NCBI RefSeq assembly: GCF_031082405.1
Contig: NZ_JAVHJU010000076.1
Span: forward strand, 1-64,000
Direction of reading: 5' to 3'
From: Amycolatopsis sp. A133
GTDB lineage: Bacteria; Actinomycetota; Actinomycetes; Mycobacteriales; Pseudonocardiaceae
Length of the DNA stretch: 64,000 nt
Part shown: positions 9,050 to 17,735 of the stretch, piece after piece
How positions within the stretch are numbered: the stretch's first letter is position 1
Layout: each line of letters starts with the position of its first letter
Translations under genes and position numbers: made by a program
Notes under the pieces: model-generated
The model's database searches: none
Seen by the model: only the letters and a program-made list of their open reading frames with translations
What the model was told of the DNA's origin: nothing

Positions 9050-10024
9050 TCAGCTGGAACCCACGCAGACGAACGGCCTACGGTACGGGTCTTGCGCAGT
9101 CGCCTGCGCGAGCGCGCTCGCCGGTTTGATCCCGGCCGCGAGCTGACGGTGAAATTCACTCATGGCCCGCGTCGCGGCGTTCCTGCCGACCCGGGTGACC
9201 GCGGCCACGACCGTGCTGACGCCCGACGCCAGCAGAACACCGGCGAATCCCAGCGGCTCGTCACCCGGCCTGATGTGGGTCAGGGCGAGCTCGCTCGCAG
9301 CCAGTACCACCTGTGCCGGAGGTTGCCGAAGTCGGAGCACGTCGTGGGCGAAGAGCGGCCCGTCGGCCAGCTCCAGCCGCGAAAACAAGGCATTTTCCGG
9401 CTCATGCTGCCCCTGGACGGCGAGGTGGGCCATCTGCGCACCGTCCAGGCGCTCCGTCTCGCCCGCCCGGCCGCGAGTCGGCGGGCGATCCGCAGCCAGC
9501 CAGGCCGTCGCGGAAGGAGTGACGACGTGCGGACGGCTCTGCAACGACGGCAGCACTCCCCAGGAGATCGAATGCAGCGGTCCGCTGGGAACGATCACCA
9601 GCTCCCGTCCGGCAAGCAACTCCAGCAAAGGCACAAACAGCTGGTCGTCCAGGGAACCGGCTCGCCGTCGCGCCGACGCGATCACGACCTCCGCGATCGG
9701 CTGCGGCAAGTTGTCCGGTGCGTAGGCGTCGATGTCCGCGTAAAGCTCCCACGCCAACTGTTCCGCGCGGCGCCGGCTGCCGATCTGGACGACATGGGCA
9801 CGACCGGCGGCAATCACCACCGCGAGCTGCGTCTCGCCGATCGCCAGGAAGTTCACAAAAGCTCGATCGCCGAGCTGGTCCGCAAGCTGGGAGAGACCGG
9901 CCCGTCTCCGGAAGCCACCACGCGTTGCCGCAGTGGTGGACTGGCTGGCCGAGGCCGGTGTCGCTCCCACGAGCGCGGCACCGAATGCCACCACTGCGGC
10001 AGCGGTCGAAAACAGGCGTCTCAT
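9050..10024 (-). CDS. Exported CHAT-fold protein with lost catalytic residues
   Basis: 324-aa protein with an apparent signal peptide (MRRLFSTAAAVVAFGAALVG, cleavage near ATPASA). From about residue 70 it follows the actinobacterial CHAT (caspase HetF Associated with TPRs) fold: LVIVPSGPLHSISW, PSATAWLAA, NALFSRLELADGPL, VVLAASELALTHIRPGDE. In active CHAT proteases the histidine lies in an AxHG motif before the DNPLF-like strand and the cysteine in a VVLSAC motif; here these read AVQG and VLAAS, so His is Gln and Cys is Ser. A segment before the His motif also looks shortened. TPR repeats are absent. It is the last of three minus-strand exported genes (10974 to 9050) and may act as a binding pseudoprotease outside the membrane, or be decaying. 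Confidence 0.72.
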   Translation of the reverse strand: MRRLFSTAAAVVAFGAALVGATPASASQSTTAATRGGFRRRAGLSQLADQLGDRAFVNFLAIGETQLAVVIAAGRAHVVQIGSRRRAEQLAWELYADIDAYAPDNLPQPIAEVVIASARRRAGSLDDQLFVPLLELLAGRELVIVPSGPLHSISWGVLPSLQSRPHVVTPSATAWLAADRPPTRGRAGETERLDGAQMAHLAVQGQHEPENALFSRLELADGPLFAHDVLRLRQPPAQVVLAASELALTHIRPGDEPLGFAGVLLASGVSTVVAAVTRVGRNAATRAMSEFHRQLAAGIKPASALAQATAQDPYRRPFVCVGSS

Positions 10025-10173
10025 GCGTTACCTCCGGTGAAGAGGGTTAGTCGGATGGGCGAGTTTCCCGGCCGGCCGGGAGAATTCTTGATCAGCGCCG
10101 TCACTTCGTGAGGAGGGATCACTGCTGCGCGACAACCACGTGACCACCGGCCTCGTGGTTGTCACGGTCGCTC

Positions 10174-10668
10174 CTAGCGGACGGCCTGGAACTGAGCGGT
10201 CCAGGTCGTGTGGAAGGTCATGGCCTGGCAGCGGATGTCCGTGTCATCCTTCATTTTCACGGCGTCGGTCAGCTTGTACGGGAAGTTGGCCTCACTCACG
10301 GCGAGCGTCGGCAGCAGCGGGTCCGCGCCGGCGACGGACAGTTCGAGCTGACCCTGGCAGTAGGGTTTGTCGGCGACGTTTCCGACGGTGTCGATCGCAA
10401 CATCACCCGGGGTCACGGACAACAGTTTGATCTTCACGTTGGCGTTCGGGTTGGACAAGGTCAAGGTGACGTAGGCCTTCTCTCCCGGCAGCAGCGTGCC
10501 GGTCTGCGCACCGGTCACGGTGGCGGGGGTCATCGCCTCGGCGGACCCGGACACCCCGCCGGTGGTGCTGTCCTGGACGAACGCGGCGACCGCGAAACCA
10601 CCGACTCCCACCAGCGCGCCGGAAGTGGCGACGACGAGGACGGATTTGACTTTATTGCTGATACGCAT
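10174..10668 (-). CDS. Exported hypothetical protein
   Basis: 164-aa protein with an N-terminal hydrophobic signal (VKSVLVVATSGALVGVGGFAVAAF) and a predicted all-beta body: a TLLPGEKAYVTLTLSNPN stretch typical of immunoglobulin-like or TasA/camelysin-like surface proteins, two cysteines (CQGQLEL, DIRCQAM), and no catalytic motif. RBS GGAGAA lies just before the ATG at 10668. It sits between a broken exported-protein gene and the CHAT-fold gene on the same strand, so the three are probably cotranscribed. Family not recognised with confidence. Confidence 0.6.
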   Translation of the reverse strand: MRISNKVKSVLVVATSGALVGVGGFAVAAFVQDSTTGGVSGSAEAMTPATVTGAQTGTLLPGEKAYVTLTLSNPNANVKIKLLSVTPGDVAIDTVGNVADKPYCQGQLELSVAGADPLLPTLAVSEANFPYKLTDAVKMKDDTDIRCQAMTFHTTWTAQFQAVR

Positions 10669-10702
10669 GGAACTTCTCCTTCAATCGAATGGTGCTCGGT
10701 TC

Positions 10703-10974
10703 TCAGGGTTCGGTGGTCGGCGCCGGTTCAGGGGGACTGGGTGTCACCTGGGTGGGCGTGTTGCTCATCGGCGTGACTGTCCCGGCTGGTGTCACCGGCT
10801 CCGCCGACGGCGCGGCAGACGACGTTACAGTTTCGATCGCCGATTCCGGCGTGTGGATCGGCCGGTTCCCCAGTTGCCGGTCGTGCCGTCGACCGTCGCG
10901 GTCACCACGACCAGGTCAAACCCCGTGGCCACCGCTGAATTGGCGGCGGAAAGCGTGATGGCCGTCAAGGCCAC
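10703..10974 (-). pseudogene. Small exported Pro/Thr-rich protein, frameshifted
   Basis: Read from a GTG at 10974 the product starts with a signal-like segment (VALTAITLSAANSAVATG) and a beta segment (FDLVVVTATVDGTTGNWG); the coding signal then moves one frame near 10870 and continues as NRPIHTPESAIETVTSS and a Pro/Thr-rich tail (PTQVTPSPPEPAPTTEP) ending 35 bases before the next gene. High third-position GC holds through both parts. Low complexity makes function unreadable; a wall-spanning linker is possible. Confidence 0.45.
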
Positions 10975-10989
10975 GCATCTGCGACGTTC

Positions 10990-11669
10990 CCTGTTACGAA
11001 ATTCGACCTGCGGCTTCGAACTGTTATAAATGTCCGAAAATCGCGCAGAAAACGAACTCCGTACGTACTGTGTTCACGAACGTGCCGAACCAGGTACCCT
11101 CGGCGAGATCATCGGGAAACCGCAGCCCGGATGTCGAGCGGGCAATGTTGTCGCCGCCATCGAGGCAATTGGCGCCTCGGCGCGCGGCCCGACCACCAGA
11201 TGGTGATCAGGTGGGGTCGGGCCGCCTTCCGCGTCCACGACGTCCGGCTGGGCATGTTGACCAGTTCTCCGCGGCCGGTGCACCACAGCGGCACCCGAGC
11301 GGGGTCTTCGGCGGAGCGTCGGGAAACAGCCGATCGAGTGTGACTGCGCTCGACGGTGCCGACGACAGCGCGGCTGCAGCTTGTCCGCGGCACGGGGGTC
11401 AGCGCGCCGTTCGCGTCCGGATACCGGTGAGCCTGCGGGTCGGCCGCCGCCCGACGACGTACCAGGCGACTCCGGCGCTGCTGCCCGGCGATCGTCGTGG
11501 CCGACAGCGGCGGCGCAACTCGTGGCGTTCGCCCGCGGGGACGGCACGCCGCTCCCCGCTCACGGGGTGGCGATCGGCGAAGGCCTACACGGCGGCGGCG
11601 TTCACCCGTCGACAGCCGAAGCCGCGGCCGTGTCCGGCGGGCGGGTCCAGGTCACCGGGACCGGAATGG
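10990..11669. other. Gene-free stretch
   Basis: About 680 bases without a frame I can support. The first 100 bases, relatively AT-rich, probably carry the promoter of the exported-protein genes that run leftwards. Confidence 0.4.
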
Positions 11670-12122
11670 CTAAAGGCTCATCCAGCAGAACAGCGGCTCA
11701 TCGGCTTCTCGAGCCCGCCGCGCGAGCCCGCCCACCGCCTCGATGAACGCCTGCGCCTCCGCCACGCCGACGCGGCCGCCGAGTTCTTCGATCCGGGCCC
11801 ACTCCCGCGCCACCCGGGGCAGATCGCCGGCCTCGGCCAGCACATTGCGGGCCGACTCGTTCAGCTCGGTCACCCACGGGCCCTCGTGGCCGGGATCCGG
11901 TTCGCCGCCTGGTGGCCAGACCAGCTTTTCGCTCACGAGGTCCGGGCGCCACGGCACCTGCCGGACCGCCGCGATCAGCATGCCCAGCACGACCGCCGGA
12001 TCGACTCCCTTCGCTTCGACCCCGTCGAACACCTCGCCCATCGGAGAGCACTCGTCAGTGACATCCATCGCCCGTCGCACGGCGTCGGCGCCGGGTGCAC
12101 GGAAGTAGTCGAACAACGGCAT
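11670..12122 (-). CDS. Hypothetical cytoplasmic protein
   Basis: 150-aa acidic, mostly helical protein beginning MPLFDYFRAPGADAVRRAM and ending EADEPLFCWMSL. A conserved-looking core VLGMLIAAVRQVPW is followed by an acidic GHEGPWVTELNE segment. The start at 12122 is chosen over an upstream in-frame ATG at 12200 because the extra 26 residues look non-coding. I do not recognise the family; it resembles small hypothetical proteins that actinomycetes carry singly. No partner gene is evident. Confidence 0.55.
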   Translation of the reverse strand: MPLFDYFRAPGADAVRRAMDVTDECSPMGEVFDGVEAKGVDPAVVLGMLIAAVRQVPWRPDLVSEKLVWPPGGEPDPGHEGPWVTELNESARNVLAEAGDLPRVAREWARIEELGGRVGVAEAQAFIEAVGGLARRAREADEPLFCWMSL

Positions 12123-12147
12123 GGGGCGATTATGTCGAAGCGGCGCC

Positions 12148-12339
12148 TCACAAGCTTCCCGCCACACCTCTGCGTCCGGGGTAACGCGACACGCCGGCAC
12201 ATCCCAGCAGCTCGGCGGTCGCCTCCCGCAGGCGCCGCTCCCCGTCGCGGTCGTGGGCGACCGGGTGGACCTCGACCCGCTCGGTCTTCACCACGAACGC
12301 GGCGTCACGCAGGTGCGCCCACCGGTCGTCGAGAGCCAT
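12148..12339 (-). CDS. Short ORF, possibly the 5' end of a truncated gene
   Basis: 63 codons from ATG at 12339 with strongly biased third positions up to about 12185 (MALDDRWAHLRDAAFVVKTE, then RLREATAELLG), after which the bias stops. This looks like the first 50 codons of a real gene whose remainder is lost. It cannot be identified. Confidence 0.35.
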   Translation of the reverse strand: MALDDRWAHLRDAAFVVKTERVEVHPVAHDRDGERRLREATAELLGCAGVSRYPGRRGVAGSL

Positions 12340-12409
12340 CGCGGCCGGCCGCGGCCCCGAGCGCTGCGGCGTCGAGACGCCAGGAGGCCGGGAGCGGGTG
12401 CCCGGCCGG

Positions 12410-12961
12410 TCAGCCGGCGATCCTGCCGAACAGGTGCGCGGCGGGGGCGTCCGGGTTGTCGCCGTAGAAGAACTCCTCCAGCGCCTGGTGGAACTCGGCG
12501 CGATCCAGGCCGCCCGAGCCGTCCACGTCCAACGCGGCGAAGACCGCTGAACAGTCCTCAGTGGACACGTTGCCCGCCAGGCCGAAGATCTCCCCGAACT
12601 CCGCCTGGTCGATCCGGTCGTCACCGTCGAGGTCGATCAGGTCGAAGTAGCAGTCGGCCACCGGTCCGACCTGCTGCGGGTACAGGGCGGGATCGGCCAG
12701 CGCCCGCCGGAACCCCTCGGTCATCTCCCGCAGATCGACCTGCCCGTCGCCGTCCTGGTCCATCGGCGCGATCACGTTGGCCCAGAACGCGTCCAGCCCT
12801 TCGGTCAGCCGGCGGGCAGTCGCGGCCTCGGGCGCGGCCCCCCGGGCGGCGATGTAGCGTTCGCCCATCAACCGGACGTCCTGGCGGGTGATCACCCCGT
12901 CGCCGTCGACGTCCGCGCCCTTGAACCACTGACGGTACTTGAGATCCCGAATTTCAGTCAT
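12410..12961 (-). CDS. Four-EF-hand calcium-binding protein (calerythrin-like)
   Basis: 183-aa soluble protein with four canonical EF-hand loops: DVDGDGVITRQD (about residues 18-29), DQDGDGQVDLRE (68-79), DLDGDDRIDQAE (114-125) and DVDGSGGLDRAE (148-159). All four have Asp at position 1, an acid at position 3 and position 12 occupied by D or E. The architecture and length match bacterial calerythrins/sarcoplasmic-type calcium buffers or sensors. No signal peptide, so it acts in the cytoplasm. A divergent relative is at 55251-55784. It is a single gene, 64 bases downstream of the molybdoenzyme gene on the same strand. Confidence 0.9.
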   Translation of the reverse strand: MTEIRDLKYRQWFKGADVDGDGVITRQDVRLMGERYIAARGAAPEAATARRLTEGLDAFWANVIAPMDQDGDGQVDLREMTEGFRRALADPALYPQQVGPVADCYFDLIDLDGDDRIDQAEFGEIFGLAGNVSTEDCSAVFAALDVDGSGGLDRAEFHQALEEFFYGDNPDAPAAHLFGRIAG

Positions 12962-13025
12962 GGGCCCGCAACGTATGCACGCCCTCACGTGATGTCCAGC
13001 GGCGTCCCCCAAGGAGGGAATCGGA

Positions 13026-15359
13026 TCATTCGTTCGGGTGGCTACCGGGCAGCACGAGGCTGGGTGGTGCGAAGGCGAGCACTTCGGGCAGGGGGCCGTC
13101 GTAACGCTCGACGTCGACCAGCGCGCTGAGAGCACTCGGTCCCTGGGACAGGCGCGAGCACGGCCGGTCCGCGGTGAGAACGTTCGGATTGCCGTGGCGG
13201 TCCATGGTTCCGCTCTGCCCCGGCTGAACCGGATCCCACCACGCTCCCGTGGACAGTTGCACGACGCCCGGCATGACGTCGTCCGACAGGACCGCGCCCG
13301 CGAGACAGCTGCCTCGGTCGTTGTGGACGCGGACGATCATGCCGCTCTCGATGCCGCGTGAAGCGGCGTCCGACCGGTTGATCGTCACCGGCTCCCGGCC
13401 ACGGATCTTCGAGCCGAGGCTGTGGCCACCGTTGTCGTACTGGCTGTGCAGGCGCGAAGCGGGCTGGTTCGAGATCAGGTGCAGCGGGAACCGGTCCGAC
13501 AGTTCGGCACCCAGCCACTCCGCCGGCTCGAACCACTTCGGGTGCCCGGCGCAGTCGTCGTAACCGAACGAGTCGATCTCCTCGGAGAAGATCTCGATCC
13601 GGCCGGACGGCGTCGTCAGGGGGAACCGCCGCGGGTCCGAGCGGAGAGCTGCGAAACTGCCGGGATACGGTCCGGTCGACGCCGGCAGCTCAGCGCTGGA
13701 GCTTCGCCAGAAGTCGTCGAAGCCCGGCAAGGCGGCATCGCCGCCGAGCTTGTCCCGTGTCTGCTCGTAAAGGTGCCGGACCCATTCGATCTCCGAACGC
13801 GACTCGGTGAATTCCCGCTCGAATCCGAGCCGGGAGGCCAAGGCGGCGAAAATCTCGTGATCGGTGCGCGACTCGCCCGCCGGCTCGCGGACTTTCGGCA
13901 TCGCGACGAGGTGGGGATCGGAGAACCCGGCGGCGAAGTCGTCCCGTTCCAGGCTGGTGGCGACGGGCAGGACGATGTCGGCGAACTTCGCCGACGTGTT
14001 CCACCAGGCCTCGTGCACCACCACGGTGTCCGGGAGCTGCCAGGCGCGGGTCAGCCGATGGAGGTCCTGGTGGTGGTGGAACGGGTTCCCGCCGCACCAG
14101 TAGATCAGGCGGAGCTCGGGCAAGGTGAGGCGCCGGCCGTCGTAGTCGATGACCTCGCCCGGACGCAGCAGGGTATCGGCGATCCTCGCGACCGGGATGA
14201 AATCCGGGACCGGGTTGGCCACCTCCGGTACCGACGCCACGAAAGCGCGGTCTTCGGCCACGCCCGTCGCGTCCATCGTCGCGTAACCCGTGCCCCAGCC
14301 GCACCCGGGCCGCCCCATCGAACCCGCCATGGCGGCCAGCACGACCGACATCCAGACCGGTTGTTCGCCGTGGTCTCCCCGCTGCACCGCGTAGTTGACC
14401 ATGACGAGGGAACGCCGGCTGGTGAGGCGGCGAGCGAGGTCGACGAGCGCGTCACGGCCGATGCCCGTGATCTCCGCCGCCCAGGCGGCGTCCTTCGGAA
14501 CGCCGTCGAGTTCGCCGGTCAGGTAGGCGGCGAAGCGGTCGAACCCGGCGCAGCACCGGCGCAGGAAGTCCTCGTCGTGCCACCCGTTGACCAGCATCGT
14601 GTGGGCGATGCCGAGCATCGCGGCGACGTCGGTGTTGGGGACGACGGGCAGCCACTCGGCGTCGAGGAAGCCGGCGGTGTCGCTGCGGATGGGACTGATG
14701 TTCACGAACCGCACCCCGGCCGCCCGGCACCGGCGTTGCAGCTCCTGCGTCCGGTGCTTGACCAGCCCGCCGGGGTTGATCTGGCTGTTCTTGAGGGCCA
14801 GGCCGCCGAACGCCACCACCAGCTCACAATTCTCGGCGATGGCGTCCCACATCGGCATCCGGCTCTGGTAGCTCCACGGGTGACCGCCGATCACGTGGGG
14901 AAGGATGACCTCAAGAGCCGCGGTGCTGTAGGTGTTGCGGGAGTCGGTGTAGCCCCCGCCCAACGCCAGGAACCGGTGGAGCTGCCCCTGCGCGTTGTGG
15001 AACCTGCCCGCACTCGCCCACCCGTAGGACCCGCCGAACACCGCGCTGTCCCCGTACCGGGCACGAACTCGACGGAGTTCCTCGCTCACCAGGGTGATCG
15101 CCTGATCCCAGCTCACCTCCACGAAGGCGTCCGCGCCCCTGGCCGCGCCAGGGGCGCGCGGCTCGCCGTCCAGCCAGCCCTTGCGCACGGCGGGGCGCAA
15201 CACGCGAGCGCTGTCGTCGGCGGCAGTCACCATTCCGGGGCCGATGAGCGACGGCGCCGGGTCATCGTGCCTCGGCTCGATGCGCACCAACCGCCCGGAA
15301 TCGACGACGGCGACGAAACTACCCCAGTGCGTCGCCACCGGCACGCGTCGTTCCATCAC
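13026..15359 (-). CDS. Molybdopterin-dependent oxidoreductase, biotin/TMAO/DMSO sulfoxide reductase family (BisC-like)
   Basis: 777-aa enzyme of the DMSO-reductase family, bis-MGD type. The N-terminus lacks the four-cysteine iron-sulfur motif, as in BisC and TorA. The Mo-ligand serine is expected in GGSYGWASAGRFHNAQGQ (about residue 120). Other family landmarks are NTYSTAALEVILPHV, the MGRPGCGWGTGY stretch, IYWCGGNPFHHHQD and the C-terminal dinucleotide-binding SNQPASRLHSQYDNGG and AWWDP. No twin-arginine signal is visible, so it should be cytoplasmic like BisC. Substrate is a biotin, methionine or other S/N-oxide; it cannot be chosen from sequence. No dedicated chaperone or electron-transfer gene is adjacent. 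Confidence 0.88.
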   Translation of the reverse strand: MMERRVPVATHWGSFVAVVDSGRLVRIEPRHDDPAPSLIGPGMVTAADDSARVLRPAVRKGWLDGEPRAPGAARGADAFVEVSWDQAITLVSEELRRVRARYGDSAVFGGSYGWASAGRFHNAQGQLHRFLALGGGYTDSRNTYSTAALEVILPHVIGGHPWSYQSRMPMWDAIAENCELVVAFGGLALKNSQINPGGLVKHRTQELQRRCRAAGVRFVNISPIRSDTAGFLDAEWLPVVPNTDVAAMLGIAHTMLVNGWHDEDFLRRCCAGFDRFAAYLTGELDGVPKDAAWAAEITGIGRDALVDLARRLTSRRSLVMVNYAVQRGDHGEQPVWMSVVLAAMAGSMGRPGCGWGTGYATMDATGVAEDRAFVASVPEVANPVPDFIPVARIADTLLRPGEVIDYDGRRLTLPELRLIYWCGGNPFHHHQDLHRLTRAWQLPDTVVVHEAWWNTSAKFADIVLPVATSLERDDFAAGFSDPHLVAMPKVREPAGESRTDHEIFAALASRLGFEREFTESRSEIEWVRHLYEQTRDKLGGDAALPGFDDFWRSSSAELPASTGPYPGSFAALRSDPRRFPLTTPSGRIEIFSEEIDSFGYDDCAGHPKWFEPAEWLGAELSDRFPLHLISNQPASRLHSQYDNGGHSLGSKIRGREPVTINRSDAASRGIESGMIVRVHNDRGSCLAGAVLSDDVMPGVVQLSTGAWWDPVQPGQSGTMDRHGNPNVLTADRPCSRLSQGPSALSALVDVERYDGPLPEVLAFAPPSLVLPGSHPNE

Positions 15360-15439
15360 GCATCAACTCCACCTCTGCAGTGTCCCGGTGTGACGTGGCT
15401 CTCACAGTACCCGGCCGAGGCGAGGCTGACGCCGACCTT

Positions 15440-16087
15440 CGCTCCCCGGGCCCGGACCGCGCAAGGTCTACAACTTCGCCCACGGCTACGGCAGCAGCCC
15501 GCAGAACTCCCTGTTCATCATCCGGGCCCTGGCTGCCGCCGGCTTCGTCGTCCCCGCCCCGCACTTCAACCACCACTTCGGCGACGTCAACAACGGCAAC
15601 ACCTCCAAAGACGTCTCCCAGATCATCACCAACACCCTCGCCCTCAACACCAGCGGCCCACTGGCCGGGCACCTCAACACCGGAATCGGCGTCGGCGTCT
15701 CGGGCCACTCCCTGGGTGGCATGGTGACCCACGGCCTGCTGACCTCCTGGCCCGACAGCCGGATCGTCTCCGCCAACCCACAGTCCTGCGTCGACATGGG
15801 CAACCCCGCCACCTCGGTCAACGCCAAAGGTCCTCTTCGTCCACGGCGACCGGGACACCACCTGCGCCTGCTCCTCGGCCCACCAGGCCTACAACGAAAT
15901 CAACTGGCCCAAGGCGTTCCCCACCTTCGTCGGCGGCAGCCACACCAGCTTCTGGAGCGACCAGCGCTTCCCCAAGACCGTCGTCGACTGGGCCCGCTGG
16001 ACCATGTACGACGACACCGCCGCACGAGACCGCCTCGCGGCCGACGCCTCCGGCACCAAAACCAGGTGGGAAGCCCAACTGGGCTGA
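15440..16087 (+). pseudogene. Secreted-type lipase/polyester hydrolase, truncated and frameshifted
   Basis: An alpha/beta hydrolase body is readable: KVYNFAHGYGSSPQN, the nucleophile elbow GHSLGGMV (near 15705-15728), a late-strand LFVHGDRDTTC and the histidine region GGSHTSFWSD. The frame changes near 15830, and the N-terminal part including any signal peptide and start codon is missing. The GDRDT and GSH motifs fit cutinase-like lipases. The flanks hold other fragments, so I call it a remnant. Confidence 0.65.
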
Positions 16088-16230
16088 CCCGCCCGCGGTG
16101 CCGGGCCACCCGGGTGCGGGTGGCCCGGCACCGCGGCAAGCCCGCCGGCATCCCCCTTCGCAACCACACTGGGCGGGTTCCATGACCCAGCCTTTCCCCG
16201 AGTCGGCCGCACCGCGACGTCCGCGCCGAC

Positions 16231-16374
16231 GCCGCAGTAGTCGCTCTGGCCGGCGCACTGCCCGCACTGCTGCGCCGCTTGCCGGCGCTGCGGCCGGCCG
16301 TGCCGTTCGAGGAGCTCGAATTCCGGACGCTCTCCCCGATCCACGGCGTGGCATCCCTTCCGGTGACCTGGTGA
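16231..16374 (+). pseudogene. C-terminal remnant of a cytochrome P450
   Basis: 47 codons ending at a TGA read ALPALLRRLPALRPAVP then FEELEFRT and HGVASLPVTW, which is the characteristic end of actinomycete P450s (helix L end, LRLAVP, and the terminal GLxSLPVxW). The heme-binding cysteine region and everything before it are absent. Confidence 0.6.
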
Positions 16375-16426
16375 CGCCCTGAGCCCCGCGCCGCTAAGCG
16401 GTCGGGTCGGGGCCCAGCGCGCGGTC

Positions 16427-16618
16427 GTGGAGTTCCGCGCGTTCCGGGAGCTCGCCGACCCCGGGACGTTCCACCGCTACGAGATCTACGCCGACACCGA
16501 CGCGTTCCGCGCCCACCTCGCGACCGGCCACGTGGCGCACTTCTTCACCGAACCGGCCCGGCACAGCACCGCCGACGCCGGCGCGCTGACCCAGCTGGGC
16601 GAGCTGCCCACAGCCTGA
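16427..16618 (+). pseudogene. Remnant of an antibiotic-biosynthesis-monooxygenase (ABM/YgiN-like) protein
   Basis: 63 codons match the second half of a ferredoxin-like ABM domain: FHRYEIYADTDAFRAHLATG then HVAHFFTEPAR. A full ABM protein has about 95-110 residues; the first beta-alpha unit is missing and no good start or RBS precedes. It directly follows the P450 scrap. Confidence 0.5.
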
Positions 16619-16739
16619 TCCCTCGGCGGCCGCCTTGCTCGACGACCGCCGGTGACCGGTCAGCCCGTCAGCCGTCTACAACGACGACGTCCCGTGCCAT
16701 TTTCGAGCGAGGCGACGAGCGATCCAAGAGCCTGCGCGA

Positions 16740-17735
16740 CTACCCGCCGCGCCGTGCCGCGAGCACTCGCACCGGCCAGGTGTGCGTAACCGGACGCCTG
16801 CACAACGTCATCCTCGACGGCTGATCGCAACACGACCTCGCCGGCCACAACATCAGTGCCGAGACAGGCCTTGGGCAAGCGCCCGGGATGCCCATCGGTT
16901 GATCAGCGCCGTCGTGAATCTCGCGTTGCGGTGCAACGCGAGATCGTGCGCGGCGTTCGGGATCAACACCGCCTGGACGCCGGCTGCGGCGTCGAATGCG
17001 CGCTTCTGGTCGGGTTCGAACGTTGCCGGATCGTCGCCCTCGTACTGCACGGAGGTGCGCGTAGACCACGATGTTGTCCAGATAGCTGCGCGCAGTACGG
17101 TCGAATTCGCCGCCGCAGGTGACCAGCCGAAGCCCGGCGTACTCCACCGCGCCGTAGACGTCCTTCGCCGGAAACCGGCTTTTCGGGTACTGCCGCTTGG
17201 CGTCGACCGTGAACGTCGCCGTCTTGCCGTCGCCGCGCAGCACCTCGATTCGATCGCCGGGGGCGAGCTTCGAAAGCCGGAAGAACACCGCCGGGCCGCG
17301 GTAGAAGTCGATGTGCCCGAGGATGACCGACGCGCCCACCTCGCCGGGCGTCGGCCCTTTGTCGTGCCACCCCGCCTTGCCGAAGTCCTTCGGGGACTCG
17401 ACCGTCCTGTCGGGATTGAGCCCCAGAGACAGCAGCGGACTGCTCACCCCGATGCTCGGCACCCGGAGGGACACGGGCGCGGACCGGGGCAGGGGAACCG
17501 GCGGCCGGGCAACCGGCCGGGCGGTGGCCGTGGGGTCCGAGGTCGTCACCGCGGTCGCCGGCACCGGGATGCTGCCCACCGAAGCGACGGGATCCGGACC
17601 GGACGTGCGGGTGACGCCCGCCCAGATCAGGCCGCCGCCGGCGAGAGCCAGCACCACAGCGAGCGCGAGGAGGAGCCGGCGGGCGTTGCGGTGACGCCCA
17701 CCGGCTCCGGCCTTCACGGGGTCCGCGTCAGGCAT
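16740..17735 (-). CDS. Class F sortase with an altered C-terminus
   Basis: 331-aa membrane-anchored transpeptidase. An N-terminal anchor helix (LLLALAVVLALAGGGLIWAG) and a Pro/Ala/Thr linker are followed by the sortase barrel (about residues 92-230). The catalytic set is intact: His in ILGHIDF, Cys in LRLVTCGGEFD and Arg in FDRTARSYLDNIVVYA. A normal class F sortase would end shortly after YLDNIVVYAHL; here the frame runs on for another ~100 residues of arginine-rich sequence that does not look like a real domain and overlaps a hydrolase scrap in another frame. A deletion probably removed the natural stop. The start overlaps the upstream ferritin-like gene by 8 bases. Confidence 0.8.
   Translation of the reverse strand: MPDADPVKAGAGGRHRNARRLLLALAVVLALAGGGLIWAGVTRTSGPDPVASVGSIPVPATAVTTSDPTATARPVARPPVPLPRSAPVSLRVPSIGVSSPLLSLGLNPDRTVESPKDFGKAGWHDKGPTPGEVGASVILGHIDFYRGPAVFFRLSKLAPGDRIEVLRGDGKTATFTVDAKRQYPKSRFPAKDVYGAVEYAGLRLVTCGGEFDRTARSYLDNIVVYAHLRAVRGRRSGNVRTRPEARIRRRSRRPGGVDPERRARSRVAPQREIHDGADQPMGIPGACPRPVSALMLWPARSCCDQPSRMTLCRRPVTHTWPVRVLAARRGG
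16853..17050 (-). pseudogene. C-terminal scrap of an alpha/beta hydrolase
   Basis: 65 codons in a different frame from the sortase extension: a basic/acidic head (QYEGDDPATFEPDQKRAFD), then AAGVQAVLIPNAAHDLALH with the late catalytic-His context PNAAHD, and a helix (ARFTTALINRWASRAL). The layout fits the end of an alpha/beta hydrolase. It abuts the truncated sortase end, marking a deletion junction near 17050. Confidence 0.45.

Noticed and set aside
13422..16382. A 986-codon open frame on the plus strand
   Set aside because: It lies opposite the BisC-like gene and is the usual antisense shadow of GC-rich coding DNA; its product has no domain structure.
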